In this document: positions 40,723-49,510 of the stretch, piece by piece
How positions within the stretch are numbered: the first letter of the stretch is position 1
Layout of the letters: every line of letters starts with the position of its first letter
Source of the DNA: Enterobacter asburiae
Lineage (GTDB): Bacteria; Pseudomonadota; Gammaproteobacteria; Enterobacterales; Enterobacteriaceae
Reading direction: 5' to 3'
Assembly (NCBI RefSeq): GCF_008080435.1
Contig: NZ_VRKN01000006.1
Span: 234,372 to 298,371, forward strand
Length of the DNA stretch: 64,000 nt
Notes under the pieces: model-generated
Seen by the model: the letters and a program-made list of their open reading frames with translations, nothing else
Database searches by the model: none
What the model was told of the DNA's origin: nothing
Made by a program: the position numbers and the translations under genes

Positions 40723-41574
40723 ATGGGTAAATTAGCGTTAGCGGCAAAAATCACCCACGTTCCGTCAATGTATCTCTCTGAGCTGCCGGGGAAAAACCAC
40801 GGCTGCCGCCAGTCGGCCATCGACGGGCATAAAGAGATCAGCAAGCGCTGCCGCGAGCTGGGCGTGGACACCATCATCGTGTTCGACACCCACTGGCTGG
40901 TGAACAGTGCGTACCACATCAATTGTGCGGACCATTTTGCGGGCGTCTACACCAGCAACGAGCTGCCGCACTTTATCCGCGACATGACCTACGACTACGA
41001 CGGCAACCCGGCGCTCGGCCAGCTGATTGCCGACGAAGCGGTGAAGCTCGGCGTGCGCGCCAAAGCGCACAACATCCCAAGCCTGAAGCTGGAGTACGGC
41101 ACGCTGGTGCCGATGCGCTACATGAACAGCGATAAGCACTTCAAGGTGATCTCCATCTCGGCGTTCTGCACCGTCCATGACTTTGCCGACAGCCGCAGGC
41201 TGGGCGAGGCCATCGTCAGCGCTATCGAAAAATACGACGGCACCGTGGCGGTGCTCGCCAGCGGCTCGCTGTCGCACCGCTTCATCGACGACCAGCGCGC
41301 GGAGGAAGGGATGAACAGCTACACCCGCGAGTTCGACCGCCAGATGGACGAGCGCGTGGTGAAGCTGTGGCGCGAAGGCCAGTTCAAAGAGTTTTGCAGC
41401 ATGCTGCCGGAGTACGCCGACTACTGCTACGGCGAGGGCAACATGCACGACACGGTGATGCTGCTGGGCATGCTCGGCTGGGACCAGTACGACGGCAAGG
41501 TGGAGTTCCTCACCGAGCTGTTCGCCAGTTCCGGCACCGGCCAGGTCAACGCCGTTTTCCCGCTGCCCGCCTGA
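40723..41574 (+). CDS. hpaD: Homoprotocatechuate 2,3-dioxygenase HpaD
   Basis: HpaD is the extradiol ring-cleaving dioxygenase that opens 3,4-dihydroxyphenylacetate. The ATG at 40723 gives MGKLALAAKITHVPSMYLSE and 283 residues as in E. coli; 40708 is in frame but overlaps hpaE and lacks support. It belongs to the class III LigB-like family, with metal histidines in KITHVPSMY and FDTHWLVNSAYHIN. Confidence 0.95.
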   Translation: MGKLALAAKITHVPSMYLSELPGKNHGCRQSAIDGHKEISKRCRELGVDTIIVFDTHWLVNSAYHINCADHFAGVYTSNELPHFIRDMTYDYDGNPALGQLIADEAVKLGVRAKAHNIPSLKLEYGTLVPMRYMNSDKHFKVISISAFCTVHDFADSRRLGEAIVSAIEKYDGTVAVLASGSLSHRFIDDQRAEEGMNSYTREFDRQMDERVVKLWREGQFKEFCSMLPEYADYCYGEGNMHDTVMLLGMLGWDQYDGKVEFLTELFASSGTGQVNAVFPLPA

Positions 41575-41583
41575 GGAGCCACC

Positions 41584-41964
41584 ATGCCGCACTTTATTGC
41601 TGAATGTACCGACAACATCCGCGAGCAGGCCGATCTGCCGGGGCTGTTCGCCAAAGTGAACGAGGCGCTCGCCGCCACGGACATCTTCCCCATCGGCGGT
41701 ATCCGCAGCCGCGCCCACTGGCTGGACACCTGGCAGATGGCCGACGGCAGGCACGATTACGCCTTTGTGCATATGACGCTGAAAATCGGCGCAGGACGCA
41801 GCCTGGAGAGCCGCGAGGCCGTGGGCGAAATGCTGTTTACGCTGATCAAAACGCACTTCGCAGAGTTGATGGCGAACCGCTATCTGGCGCTGTCGTTTGA
41901 GCTCGACGAGCTTCACCCGACGCTCAATTACAAACAAAACAACGTGCACGCGTTGTTTAAGTAA
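41584..41964 (+). CDS. hpaF: 5-carboxymethyl-2-hydroxymuconate delta-isomerase HpaF
   Basis: HpaF ketonises carboxymethyl-hydroxymuconate to OPET. The 126-residue trimeric tautomerase-superfamily enzyme begins MPHFIAECTDN, so the catalytic proline becomes N-terminal after methionine removal. GAGGAGCC precedes the ATG, nine bases after hpaD. A GAGAGGG repeat separates it from hpaH. Confidence 0.94.
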   Translation: MPHFIAECTDNIREQADLPGLFAKVNEALAATDIFPIGGIRSRAHWLDTWQMADGRHDYAFVHMTLKIGAGRSLESREAVGEMLFTLIKTHFAELMANRYLALSFELDELHPTLNYKQNNVHALFK

Positions 41965-41969
41965 AACCG

Positions 41970-42060
41970 TCCCCTCTCCCTTTGGGAGAGGGTTAGGGTG
42001 AGGGGAAATCTCTGCGGCCTGATGCCCTCACCCCGTCCCTCTCCCACGGGGAGAGGGAGA
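41970..42060. repeat. GAGAGGG repeat pair inside the hpa operon
   Basis: Two palindromic units in inverted orientation (about 41970-42006 and 42026-42060) fill the hpaF-hpaH gap. This is the only sizeable gap in the meta operon, so the element could lower or separate expression of hpaHIX. Confidence 0.82.
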
Positions 42061-42086
42061 AAACAAACATAAAACAGGATATCGCC

Positions 42087-42890
42087 ATGCTCGACAAACA
42101 TACCCATACCCTGATCGCCCATCGTCTGCATCAGGCGGAACAATCTCGGGAGCAAATCCGCCAGATCTCCCTGGACTACCCGACGATCACCATTGACGAC
42201 GCCTACGCCGTCCAGCGCGAATGGGTCAGCCTGAAAATCGCCGAAGGCCGGGTGCTGAAAGGCCACAAGATCGGCCTCACCTCCAAAGCGATGCAGGCCA
42301 GCTCGCAGATCAGCGAGCCGGACTACGGCGCCCTGCTGGACGACATGTTCTTCCACGACGGCAGCGACATTCCTGTCGATCGCTTTATCGTCCCACGCAT
42401 CGAAGTGGAGCTGGCGTTTGTGCTGGCAAAACCGCTGCGCGGCCCGAACTGCACGATCTTCGACGTCTACAACGCCACGGACTACGTCATCCCCGCGCTG
42501 GAGCTGATCGACGCCCGCTGCCACAACGTTGACCCGGAAACCCAGCGTCCGCGCAAGGTGTTCGACACCATCTCCGATAACGCGGCCAACGCGGGGGTGA
42601 TCCTCGGCGGCCGTCCGATTAAGCCCGACGAGCTGGATCTGCGCTGGATCTCCGCCCTGCTCTACCGCAACGGCGTGATCGAAGAGACCGGCGTTGCCGC
42701 AGGCGTGCTTAACCACCCGGCGAACGGCGTGGCGTGGCTGGCGAACAAGCTTGCGCCGTACGACGTGCAGCTTGAGCCGGGGCAAATCATCCTCGGCGGC
42801 TCCTTTACCCGCCCGGTGCCCGCCAGCAGAGGCGACACCTTCCACGTCGACTACGGCAACATGGGCTCCATCAGCTGCCGCTTTGTTTAG
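42087..42890 (+). CDS. hpaH: 2-oxohepta-3-ene-1,7-dioate hydratase HpaH
   Basis: HpaH hydrates 2-hydroxyhepta-2,4-diene-1,7-dioate to the HpaI substrate. The 267-residue protein belongs to the MhpD-type hydratase family; metal-binding acidic residues lie in [16 protein letters not shown], with [10 protein letters not shown] near the N-terminus. AGGA precedes the ATG. It follows the repeat pair and is ten bases before hpaI. Confidence 0.94.
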   Translation: MLDKHTHTLIAHRLHQAEQSREQIRQISLDYPTITIDDAYAVQREWVSLKIAEGRVLKGHKIGLTSKAMQASSQISEPDYGALLDDMFFHDGSDIPVDRFIVPRIEVELAFVLAKPLRGPNCTIFDVYNATDYVIPALELIDARCHNVDPETQRPRKVFDTISDNAANAGVILGGRPIKPDELDLRWISALLYRNGVIEETGVAAGVLNHPANGVAWLANKLAPYDVQLEPGQIILGGSFTRPVPASRGDTFHVDYGNMGSISCRFV

Positions 42891-42899
42891 GAGATAACC

Positions 42900-43697
42900 A
42901 TGCAAAACGCATTCAAAGCGGCGCTGAAAGCGGGCCGTCCGCAAATCGGTTTATGGCTGGGGCTGACCAGCAGCTACAGCGCTGAACTGCTGGCGGGGGC
43001 AGGCTTCGACTGGCTGCTGATCGACGGGGAGCACGCGCCAAACAACGTGCAGACCGTCTTAACCCAGCTTCAGGCGATTGCCCCCTACGCCAGCCAACCG
43101 GTGGTGCGCCCGTCGTGGAACGACCCGGTGCAGATTAAACAGCTGCTGGACGTGGGGGCGCAAACCCTGCTGGTGCCGATGGTGCAAAACGCCGACGAAG
43201 CGCGGCTGGCGGTACGTTCCACCCGCTATCCGCCCGCGGGCATTCGCGGCGTCGGCAGCGCCCTGGCTAGAGCGTCGCGCTGGAACCGCATTCCGGACTA
43301 CCTGCAGCAGGCTAACGACGCCATGTGCGTGCTGGTGCAGATCGAAACCCGCGAGGCATTGAAAAACCTGCCGCAGATCCTGGACGTGGAAGGCGTCGAC
43401 GGCGTGTTTATCGGCCCGGCGGATCTCAGCGCCGACATGGGCTTTGCCGGCAATCCGCAGCACCCGGAGGTGCAGGCCGCCATCGAGCAGGCTATCGCGC
43501 AGATCCGTGCCGCCGGTAAAGCGCCCGGCATCCTGATGGCGAATGAGCAGCTGGCGAAACGCTATCTTGAGCTTGGCGCGCTGTTTGTCGCCGTCGGGGT
43601 CGACACCACCCTGCTCGCCCGCGGCGCGGAAGCGCTGGCGGCACGTTTTATCGAAAAACCGGTTACGTCAGTTAATAACAATAAATCCGTCTACTAA
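42900..43697 (+). CDS. hpaI: 4-hydroxy-2-oxoheptane-1,7-dioate aldolase HpaI
   Basis: HpaI is a class II pyruvate aldolase that ends the pathway, giving pyruvate and succinic semialdehyde. The 265-residue TIM barrel has the base histidine in [10 protein letters not shown], arginine in VVRPSW, and metal-binding glutamate and aspartate in QIETREAL and [21 protein letters not shown] is the ribosome site. Confidence 0.94.
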   Translation: MQNAFKAALKAGRPQIGLWLGLTSSYSAELLAGAGFDWLLIDGEHAPNNVQTVLTQLQAIAPYASQPVVRPSWNDPVQIKQLLDVGAQTLLVPMVQNADEARLAVRSTRYPPAGIRGVGSALARASRWNRIPDYLQQANDAMCVLVQIETREALKNLPQILDVEGVDGVFIGPADLSADMGFAGNPQHPEVQAAIEQAIAQIRAAGKAPGILMANEQLAKRYLELGALFVAVGVDTTLLARGAEALAARFIEKPVTSVNNNKSVY

Positions 43698-43718
43698 ACG
43701 TAAGATCTGGAGCGCACC

Positions 43719-45071
43719 ATGACGACCTCTACCCTGCAAACTCATGATAATAAAGCTGTTGAACATCGCGCCATTAACAAACTGTTCCGACGCCTGATCG
43801 TCTTTCTCTTTATCCTGTTTGTCTTCTCGTTTCTCGATCGCATCAATATCGGCTTTGCCGGGCTGACGATGGGCAAAGATCTGGGCCTTACGTCGACCAT
43901 GTTTGGCCTGGCCGCGACGCTGTTTTACGTCACCTACGTGCTGTGCGGGATCCCGAGCAACATCATGCTGGCGAAGATCGGCGCACGCCGCTGGATCGCC
44001 GGGATCATGGTGGTGTGGGGCATCGCCTCCACCTGCACCATGTTCGCCACCAGCCCGCATACGCTCTATGTGCTGCGCATGCTGGTGGGCATTGCGGAAG
44101 CAGGCTTCCTGCCGGGGATCCTGGTGTATCTCACCTGGTGGTTCCCGGCCTATCACCGCGCCCGCGCCAACGCGCTGTTTATGATCGCCATGCCGGTGAC
44201 CATGATGCTCGGCTCGATCCTCTCCGGGTACATTCTGGCGATGGACGGGCTGTGGAACCTGAAGGGCTGGCAGTGGCTGTTCCTGCTGGAGGGGCTGCCC
44301 TCCGTGGTGCTTGGCGTGGTGACCTGGTTTTACCTCAACGACACGCCGGATCAGGCCACCTGGCTGGACGACGACGAAAAGCAGGCGCTGAAAATGATGA
44401 TCGCCCGCGAGCAGGAGGTCGCCATTGCCCAATCCGTCACGCCGCGATCGACGCTGCGCGAAGTGCTGACCCCGGCGGTGCTGCTCTACACGCTGGCCTA
44501 CTTCTGCCTGACCAACACGCTCAGCGCAATCAACATCTGGACGCCGCAGATCCTGCAAAGCTTTAACACGGGGAGCAGCAATATCGTCATCGGCCTGCTG
44601 GCGGCGATCCCGCAGTTTTGCACCATCCTCGGGATGATCTGGTGGAGCCGCCGCTCCGACAGGCTGAAAGAGCGAAAAAAGCACACCATCCTGCCGTACC
44701 TGTTCGCAGCGGCGGGATGGATGCTGGCCTCGGCAACGGATCACAGCCTGATCCAGCTGCTTGGCATCATCATGGCCTCAACCGGATCGTTTACCGCCAT
44801 GGCGATATTCTGGACCACGCCGGATCGGGTTATTAGCCTGCAGTCCCGCGCGGTGGCGCTGGCGGTGATCAACGCCATCGGCAACGTGGGATCCGCCGTC
44901 AGCCCATTGCTGATCGGCATTCTGCGCGACGCGACCGGCAGCTTCAGCTCCGGGTTGTGGTTCGTGGCTGGGCTACTGGTGGTCGGCGCGCTGGTGCTGA
45001 CGCGCATCCCGATGACGCAGCGGGCTCAACAGAGGAGCGGCCATGTGCCAGAGCCCCATCGCCAACATTGA
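43719..45071 (+). CDS. hpaX: 4-hydroxyphenylacetate permease HpaX
   Basis: A 450-residue major facilitator of the anion:cation symporter family with about twelve membrane helices. The opening RLIVFLFILFVFSFLDRINIGFAG and the GARRWIAGIMVVWG loop are typical of this family. It imports 4-hydroxyphenylacetate for HpaBC. Its 3' end overlaps hpaA by 29 bp. Ribosome site GGAG. Confidence 0.92.
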   Translation: MTTSTLQTHDNKAVEHRAINKLFRRLIVFLFILFVFSFLDRINIGFAGLTMGKDLGLTSTMFGLAATLFYVTYVLCGIPSNIMLAKIGARRWIAGIMVVWGIASTCTMFATSPHTLYVLRMLVGIAEAGFLPGILVYLTWWFPAYHRARANALFMIAMPVTMMLGSILSGYILAMDGLWNLKGWQWLFLLEGLPSVVLGVVTWFYLNDTPDQATWLDDDEKQALKMMIAREQEVAIAQSVTPRSTLREVLTPAVLLYTLAYFCLTNTLSAINIWTPQILQSFNTGSSNIVIGLLAAIPQFCTILGMIWWSRRSDRLKERKKHTILPYLFAAAGWMLASATDHSLIQLLGIIMASTGSFTAMAIFWTTPDRVISLQSRAVALAVINAIGNVGSAVSPLLIGILRDATGSFSSGLWFVAGLLVVGALVLTRIPMTQRAQQRSGHVPEPHRQH

Positions 45072-45933
45072 TATCAGCAAGGAGTACGACGAAAGTCTGG
45101 GCACCGACGATGTGCACTACCAGTCGTTCGCGCGCATGGCGGCCTTTTTTGGCCGCGACATGCAGGCGCATCGTCATGACCAGTATTTTCAGATGCACTT
45201 TCTCGATACCGGGCAGATTGAGCTCCAGCTCGACGACCACCGCTACTCGGTGCAGGCGCCGCTGTTCGTCCTCACGCCGCCGTCGGTGCCGCACGCGTTT
45301 ATCACCGAATCCGACAGCGACGGACACGTCCTGACGGTGCGCGAGGATCTGATCTGGCCCCTGCTGGAGGTGCTCTACCCCGGCACACGGGAAGCGTTCG
45401 GCCTGCCGGGGATCTGCCTCTCGCTGGCCGACAGGCCGGACGAGCTGGCGGCGCTGAAGCACTACTGGCAGCTGATTGCCCGGGAATCCACGGAACAGCT
45501 GCCGGGGCGCGAGCATACCCTGGTTCTGCTGGCGCAGGCGGTATTTACCCTGCTGCTGCGTAACGCGAAGCTCGACGACCACGCTGCAAGCGGTATGCGT
45601 GGTGAGCTGAAGCTGTTCCAGCGCTTTACCCAGTTGATAGATGCCCACTACCACCAGCACTGGACGGTGCCGGAATACGCCAGCGAGCTGCACCTGACCG
45701 AATCCCGCCTGACCGATATCTGCCGCCGCTTCGCCAACCGCCCGCCGAAGCGGCTGATCTTCGACCGGCAGCTGCGTGAAGCCAGGCGCTTACTGCTCTT
45801 TTCTGACAGTGCAGTCAGCGAGATTGCCTGGCAGCTGGGGTTTAAAGACCCTGCCTATTTCGCCCGCTTTTTTAACCGCTTAGTGGGGTGCTCGCCCAGC
45901 GCGTACCGGGCACAGAAAGTACCGGTTTCCTGA
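45043..45933 (+). CDS. hpaA: AraC-type activator of hpaBC, HpaA
   Basis: HpaA activates the hpaBC promoter in response to 4-hydroxyphenylacetate. The 296-residue protein has an N-terminal cupin-like effector domain (HRHDQYFQMHFLDTGQIEL) and two C-terminal AraC HTH motifs (LTDICRRFANRPPKRLIFDRQLREARRLL and ISEIAWQLGFKDPAYFARFF-type). It starts inside hpaX with GAGGAG upstream. A REP element and the hpaBC promoter region follow. Confidence 0.92.
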   Translation: MCQSPIANIDISKEYDESLGTDDVHYQSFARMAAFFGRDMQAHRHDQYFQMHFLDTGQIELQLDDHRYSVQAPLFVLTPPSVPHAFITESDSDGHVLTVREDLIWPLLEVLYPGTREAFGLPGICLSLADRPDELAALKHYWQLIARESTEQLPGREHTLVLLAQAVFTLLLRNAKLDDHAASGMRGELKLFQRFTQLIDAHYHQHWTVPEYASELHLTESRLTDICRRFANRPPKRLIFDRQLREARRLLLFSDSAVSEIAWQLGFKDPAYFARFFNRLVGCSPSAYRAQKVPVS

Positions 45934-45947
45934 ACGCATCACGGTTC

Positions 45948-45977
45948 GTAGGGCGGGTAAGCGCAGCGCCACCCGCC
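45948..45977. repeat. REP element after hpaA
   Basis: Palindrome GTAGGGCGGGTAAGC...GCCACCCGCC shortly after the hpaA stop. Confidence 0.75.
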
Positions 45978-46049
45978 GAAAAGCCGCACAGATCACAAAA
46001 CCACATCCCACCCGAAAAGTACCTGCCGTTGTCCCAATCGTCCCTTCAC

Positions 46050-46128
46050 GTCGCCCCGCTCTCAGGCTTCAATTAAACAACAAAAACAAAACATAAATTT
46101 AACAACACAATTCCGATACGAGGTCCCT
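46050..46128 (+). promoter_or_regulatory. hpaBC promoter region
   Basis: An A-rich stretch of about 60 bp (AATTAAACAACAAAAACAAA...) lies immediately upstream of hpaB, separate from the meta operon, where HpaA would activate transcription. No unambiguous -35/-10 pair was assigned. GAGG is the ribosome site. Confidence 0.5.
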
Positions 46129-47691
46129 ATGAAGCCTGAAGATTTCCGTGCTGATGCCAAACGTCCGTTAACTGGCGAAGAGTATTTAAAAAGCCTGCAG
46201 GACGGTCGTGAGATTTATATTTACGGCGAGCGCGTCAAAGACGTCACCACCCACCCGGCGTTTCGTAACGCGGCGGCCTCCATCGCGCAGATGTACGATG
46301 CCCTGCACAAGCCGGACATGCAGGACACGCTCTGCTGGGGCACCGACACCGGCAGCGGCGGCTACACCCACAAGTTCTTCCGCGTGGCGAAAAGCGCCGA
46401 CGACCTGCGCCAGCAGCGCGACGCCATCGCCGAGTGGTCACGCCTGAGCTACGGCTGGATGGGTCGTACGCCGGACTACAAAGCCGCTTTTGGCTGCGCG
46501 CTCGGCGCCAACCCGGCGTTCTACGGCCAGTTCGAGCAGAACGCCCGTAACTGGTACACCCGCATTCAGGAAACCGGCCTGTACTTCAACCACGCCATCG
46601 TTAACCCGCCAATCGACCGCCACAAGCCGGCGGACGAGGTGAAAGACGTCTACATCAAGCTGGAGAAAGAGACCGACGCCGGGATCATCGTCAGCGGCGC
46701 GAAAGTGGTGGCGACCAACTCGGCGCTGACCCACTACAACATGATCGGCTTCGGCTCCGCGCAGGTGATGGGCGAAAACCCGGACTTCGCGCTGATGTTC
46801 GTCGCGCCGATGGATGCCGAAGGCGTGAAGCTGATCTCCCGCGCCTCTTACGAGATGGTGGCAGGCGCAACCGGATCCCCGTACGACTACCCGCTCTCCA
46901 GCCGCTTTGATGAGAACGATGCGATCCTGGTGATGGACCACGTGCTGATCCCGTGGGAAAACGTGCTGATCTACCGCGATTTCGACCGCTGCCGTCGCTG
47001 GACGATGGAGGGCGGCTTTGCACGCATGTACCCGCTGCAGGCCTGCGTGCGTCTGGCGGTGAAGCTCGACTTCATCACCGCCCTGCTGAAGAAATCCCTG
47101 GAGTGCACCGGTACCCTGGAGTTCCGCGGCGTGCAGGCGGATCTAGGCGAAGTGGTGGCCTGGCGCAACATGTTCTGGGCGCTGAGCGACTCCATGTGCT
47201 CCGAAGCCACGCCGTGGGTCAACGGTGCGTATCTGCCGGATCACGCCGCGCTGCAAACCTACCGCGTGATGGCGCCGATGGCCTACGCGAAGATCAAGAA
47301 CATCATCGAGCGTAACGTCACCTCCGGACTGATCTACCTGCCGTCCAGCGCCCGGGATCTGAACAACCCGCAGATCGACCAGTATCTGGCGAAATACGTG
47401 CGCGGCTCCAACGGTATGGATCACGTCGAACGCATCAAGATTTTGAAGCTGATGTGGGACGCCATCGGCAGCGAGTTTGGCGGTCGTCACGAACTGTATG
47501 AGATCAACTACTCCGGCAGCCAGGATGAAATTCGCCTGCAGTGTCTGCGCCAGGCACAGAGCTCCGGCAACATGGACAAGATGATGGCGATGGTCGACCG
47601 CTGCATGTCCGAATACGACCAGCACGGCTGGACGGTGCCGCACCTGCACAACAACAGCGATATCAACATGCTGGACAAGCTGCTGAAATAG
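46129..47691 (+). CDS. hpaB: 4-hydroxyphenylacetate 3-monooxygenase, oxygenase subunit HpaB
   Basis: HpaB uses FADH2 from HpaC to hydroxylate 4-hydroxyphenylacetate to homoprotocatechuate. The 520-residue protein shows the family opening MKPEDFRADAKRPLTGEEYL, the flavin-site segments GYTHKFFRVAKSADDL and YNMIGFGSAQVMGE, and the C-terminal EFGGRHELYEINYSG. It forms its own transcription unit with hpaC. Confidence 0.95.
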   Translation: MKPEDFRADAKRPLTGEEYLKSLQDGREIYIYGERVKDVTTHPAFRNAAASIAQMYDALHKPDMQDTLCWGTDTGSGGYTHKFFRVAKSADDLRQQRDAIAEWSRLSYGWMGRTPDYKAAFGCALGANPAFYGQFEQNARNWYTRIQETGLYFNHAIVNPPIDRHKPADEVKDVYIKLEKETDAGIIVSGAKVVATNSALTHYNMIGFGSAQVMGENPDFALMFVAPMDAEGVKLISRASYEMVAGATGSPYDYPLSSRFDENDAILVMDHVLIPWENVLIYRDFDRCRRWTMEGGFARMYPLQACVRLAVKLDFITALLKKSLECTGTLEFRGVQADLGEVVAWRNMFWALSDSMCSEATPWVNGAYLPDHAALQTYRVMAPMAYAKIKNIIERNVTSGLIYLPSSARDLNNPQIDQYLAKYVRGSNGMDHVERIKILKLMWDAIGSEFGGRHELYEINYSGSQDEIRLQCLRQAQSSGNMDKMMAMVDRCMSEYDQHGWTVPHLHNNSDINMLDKLLK

Positions 47692-47708
47692 CGCAGCGGG
47701 AGGTTTCA

Positions 47709-48221
47709 ATGCATTTAGATGAACAACGCCTGCGTTTTCGCGACGCAATGAGTAGCCTGTCGGCTGCCGTCAATGTAATCACCACCGAGGGCGAGGCGGG
47801 TCGCTGCGGCATTACCGCCACCGCCGTCTGTTCGGTCACCGATACCCCGCCGTCGGTCATGGTGTGCATCAACGCCAACAGCGCCATGAACCCGGTATTT
47901 CAGGGCAACGGCAGGCTGTGCGTTAACGTGCTGAATCACGAGCAGGAGATCATGGCTCGCCATTTTGCCGGGATGACCGGTATGACGATGGAAGAGCGCT
48001 TTGCTCTCTCCTGCTGGCAGAAAGGCCCGCTGGCGCAGCCGGTGCTTAAGGGCGCGCTCGCCAGTCTTGAAGGCGAGATTAGCCAGGTGCAAACCATCGG
48101 CACACATCTTGTATACCTTGTTGAAATTAAAAACATCATCCTGAGTGACGCGGGACACGGCCTGATCTACTTCAAGCGCCGTTTCCACCCGGTCATGCTG
48201 GAGGCGGAAGCCGCTGTGTGA
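47709..48221 (+). CDS. hpaC: 4-hydroxyphenylacetate 3-monooxygenase, flavin reductase HpaC
   Basis: HpaC reduces free FAD with NADH to supply HpaB. The 170-residue protein is of the flavin reductase-like split-barrel family (VITTEGEAGRCGITATAVCSVTDTPP). The ATG at 47709 (GGGAGGTTTCA upstream) lies 17 bases after hpaB; an open extension to 47541 overlaps hpaB and is rejected. Confidence 0.94.
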   Translation: MHLDEQRLRFRDAMSSLSAAVNVITTEGEAGRCGITATAVCSVTDTPPSVMVCINANSAMNPVFQGNGRLCVNVLNHEQEIMARHFAGMTGMTMEERFALSCWQKGPLAQPVLKGALASLEGEISQVQTIGTHLVYLVEIKNIILSDAGHGLIYFKRRFHPVMLEAEAAV

Positions 48222-48230
48222 TCCCCCCTC

Positions 48231-48258
48231 GCGCTGGCCTTTTTTTTCCGGCCAGCGC
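48231..48258 (+). terminator. Hairpin after hpaC
   Basis: Nine-base stem GCGCTGGCC / GGCCAGCGC whose loop is an eight-T run. There is no T-run after the stem, so it is probably a hairpin end of the hpaBC transcript rather than a textbook terminator. Confidence 0.5.
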
Positions 48259-48401
48259 CGCTTTCTACAAAAACTCCTAAGGTTTCCGCTAAATCACGCC
48301 GTTATATAACCATAAGAGAAATTTTCTGTGACTGAATACTGACACCGCTTGTCAGTGCACCCGCATCATTCAGCGCATACCTAAATATACAGGATGACCT
48401 T

Positions 48402-49319
48402 ATGGCTAAAACGACGCGGAGCCGCTCGGCTGAACGTCTGGTCGATATTCTCCTTGAGCTACATTTAAACGGTGTGGTAAACCGCAGTGCGCTAATGGAA
48501 AAATTTAAAATTACCGAGCGTACCGTCTACAGGGATTTAAATGCCCTCTCTCCCATTGTTGAACATACCGGTAACGGGCTATATCGTCTGATCCATTCTG
48601 CACAATCGCCCGGCGGACAAGGCTTACATCATACCCTTGCTAACTTCCTGAATGCTGACAGCTTTTTCCCTGAAAGAAATACGGAATTCTGGCAGAATCT
48701 TGAAACGCGCGTTGACGAAAACCATATTCTTATTCTTGCGAATGAAGCCGAACACACGGTCCAGCGTGATATTCGCCGTCATTTAACGAAAATGGAGAGA
48801 TCGATTAAAAACCATAATGTTTGTCAGATTGTTTATAAGGGGAAAAACCGTCTGATTAATCCCTATAAACTCATTAACAAAAAAAATATATGGTATTTAC
48901 AAGCCACCGAAAATAGCCGCCTGAAATCCTTCTCATTGAGCCAGATTAGCTGGTTTGATATTCAGAAAACGACCTTCACCCCGGAAGAAAATGTCCTTGA
49001 GCTGCTGGAAAAAAGCCTCGACCCCTGGGTGTCTGAAAATACTTTCGCGGTGAAAATATTCATTAAAGATAATATTTCGCATTACTTCCTGCGCCGCGAT
49101 CTTCTGCCGGAACAGGAGCTGCTGGAGGAGCAACAGGGCGGCGTCACGCTGCGCTGTCAGGCGGCGCACGAGAACCAGATCCTGCCGCTGCTGTTCTACT
49201 GGCTGCCCCATATTCAGATTCTGGAGCCGAACTGGCTGAAGGAAAAACTGATCGGAACGCTGGAGAGCTATCTGGCCGTGGAGCGTAACCCGAATAATCA
49301 AGTGATCTCAATCACATAA
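48402..49319 (+). CDS. WYL-domain transcriptional regulator
   Basis: A 305-residue regulator: an N-terminal winged HTH (residues 8-60, RSRSAERLVDILLEL, ITERTVYRDLNAL) and a WYL domain near 130-200 (KLINKKNIWYLQAT...LKSFSLSQI), followed by a C-terminal WCX-type region. WYL domains bind nucleotides or nucleic acid in the studied cases. The gene is AT-richer in its first two thirds than its neighbours, suggesting transfer. It lies between hpaBC and btsT and its target is unknown. Confidence 0.8.
   Translation: MAKTTRSRSAERLVDILLELHLNGVVNRSALMEKFKITERTVYRDLNALSPIVEHTGNGLYRLIHSAQSPGGQGLHHTLANFLNADSFFPERNTEFWQNLETRVDENHILILANEAEHTVQRDIRRHLTKMERSIKNHNVCQIVYKGKNRLINPYKLINKKNIWYLQATENSRLKSFSLSQISWFDIQKTTFTPEENVLELLEKSLDPWVSENTFAVKIFIKDNISHYFLRRDLLPEQELLEEQQGGVTLRCQAAHENQILPLLFYWLPHIQILEPNWLKEKLIGTLESYLAVERNPNNQVISIT
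49301..49316. promoter_or_regulatory. CRP site upstream of btsT, inside the WYL gene end
   Basis: AGTGATCTCAATCACA contains GTGA-N6-TCAC with one mismatch to TGTGA-N6-TCACA. It overlaps the last codons of the WYL regulator and lies about 65 bp before the BtsR repeats, consistent with the cAMP-CRP dependence of btsT in E. coli. Confidence 0.7.
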
Positions 49320-49364
49320 TTTCGCCCCCTGGCGGCGAGCCGGAACCGCTCGTCGCCCCCTTTG

Positions 49365-49393
49365 ACCGCTCACCTGGCACTTTCAACCACTCA
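49365..49393 (+). promoter_or_regulatory. BtsR direct-repeat binding site of btsT
   Basis: ACCGCTCA (49365-49372) and ACCACTCA (49386-49393) are separated by exactly 13 bp. This matches the BtsR (YehT) motif ACC(G/A)CT(C/T)A in direct repeat with a 13-bp spacer, so pyruvate-responsive BtsSR control is predicted. Confidence 0.88.
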
Positions 49394-49510
49394 TTCATTT
49401 ACCGTCCTTTACACGTGCGACCGTCTGGCACAATCCCTCCAGCATTAATCAATACCTCCTCACAACGAACCCTGACCCTTTTTTCTTTACATAAAAAACC
49501 AGGTCTTACT

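Noticed and set aside
38918..40747. 609-codon open frame antisense to hpaE
   Set aside because: A shadow of the GC-rich codon pattern of hpaE; the composition is unlike a real protein.
40765..41949. 394-codon open frame antisense to hpaD-hpaF
   Set aside because: Spans two recognised genes and their junction, which a real gene would not do here.
45888..46076. Possible 62-residue protein after hpaA
   Set aside because: Starts inside hpaA and runs through a REP element; the translation is low-complexity with no homology features.
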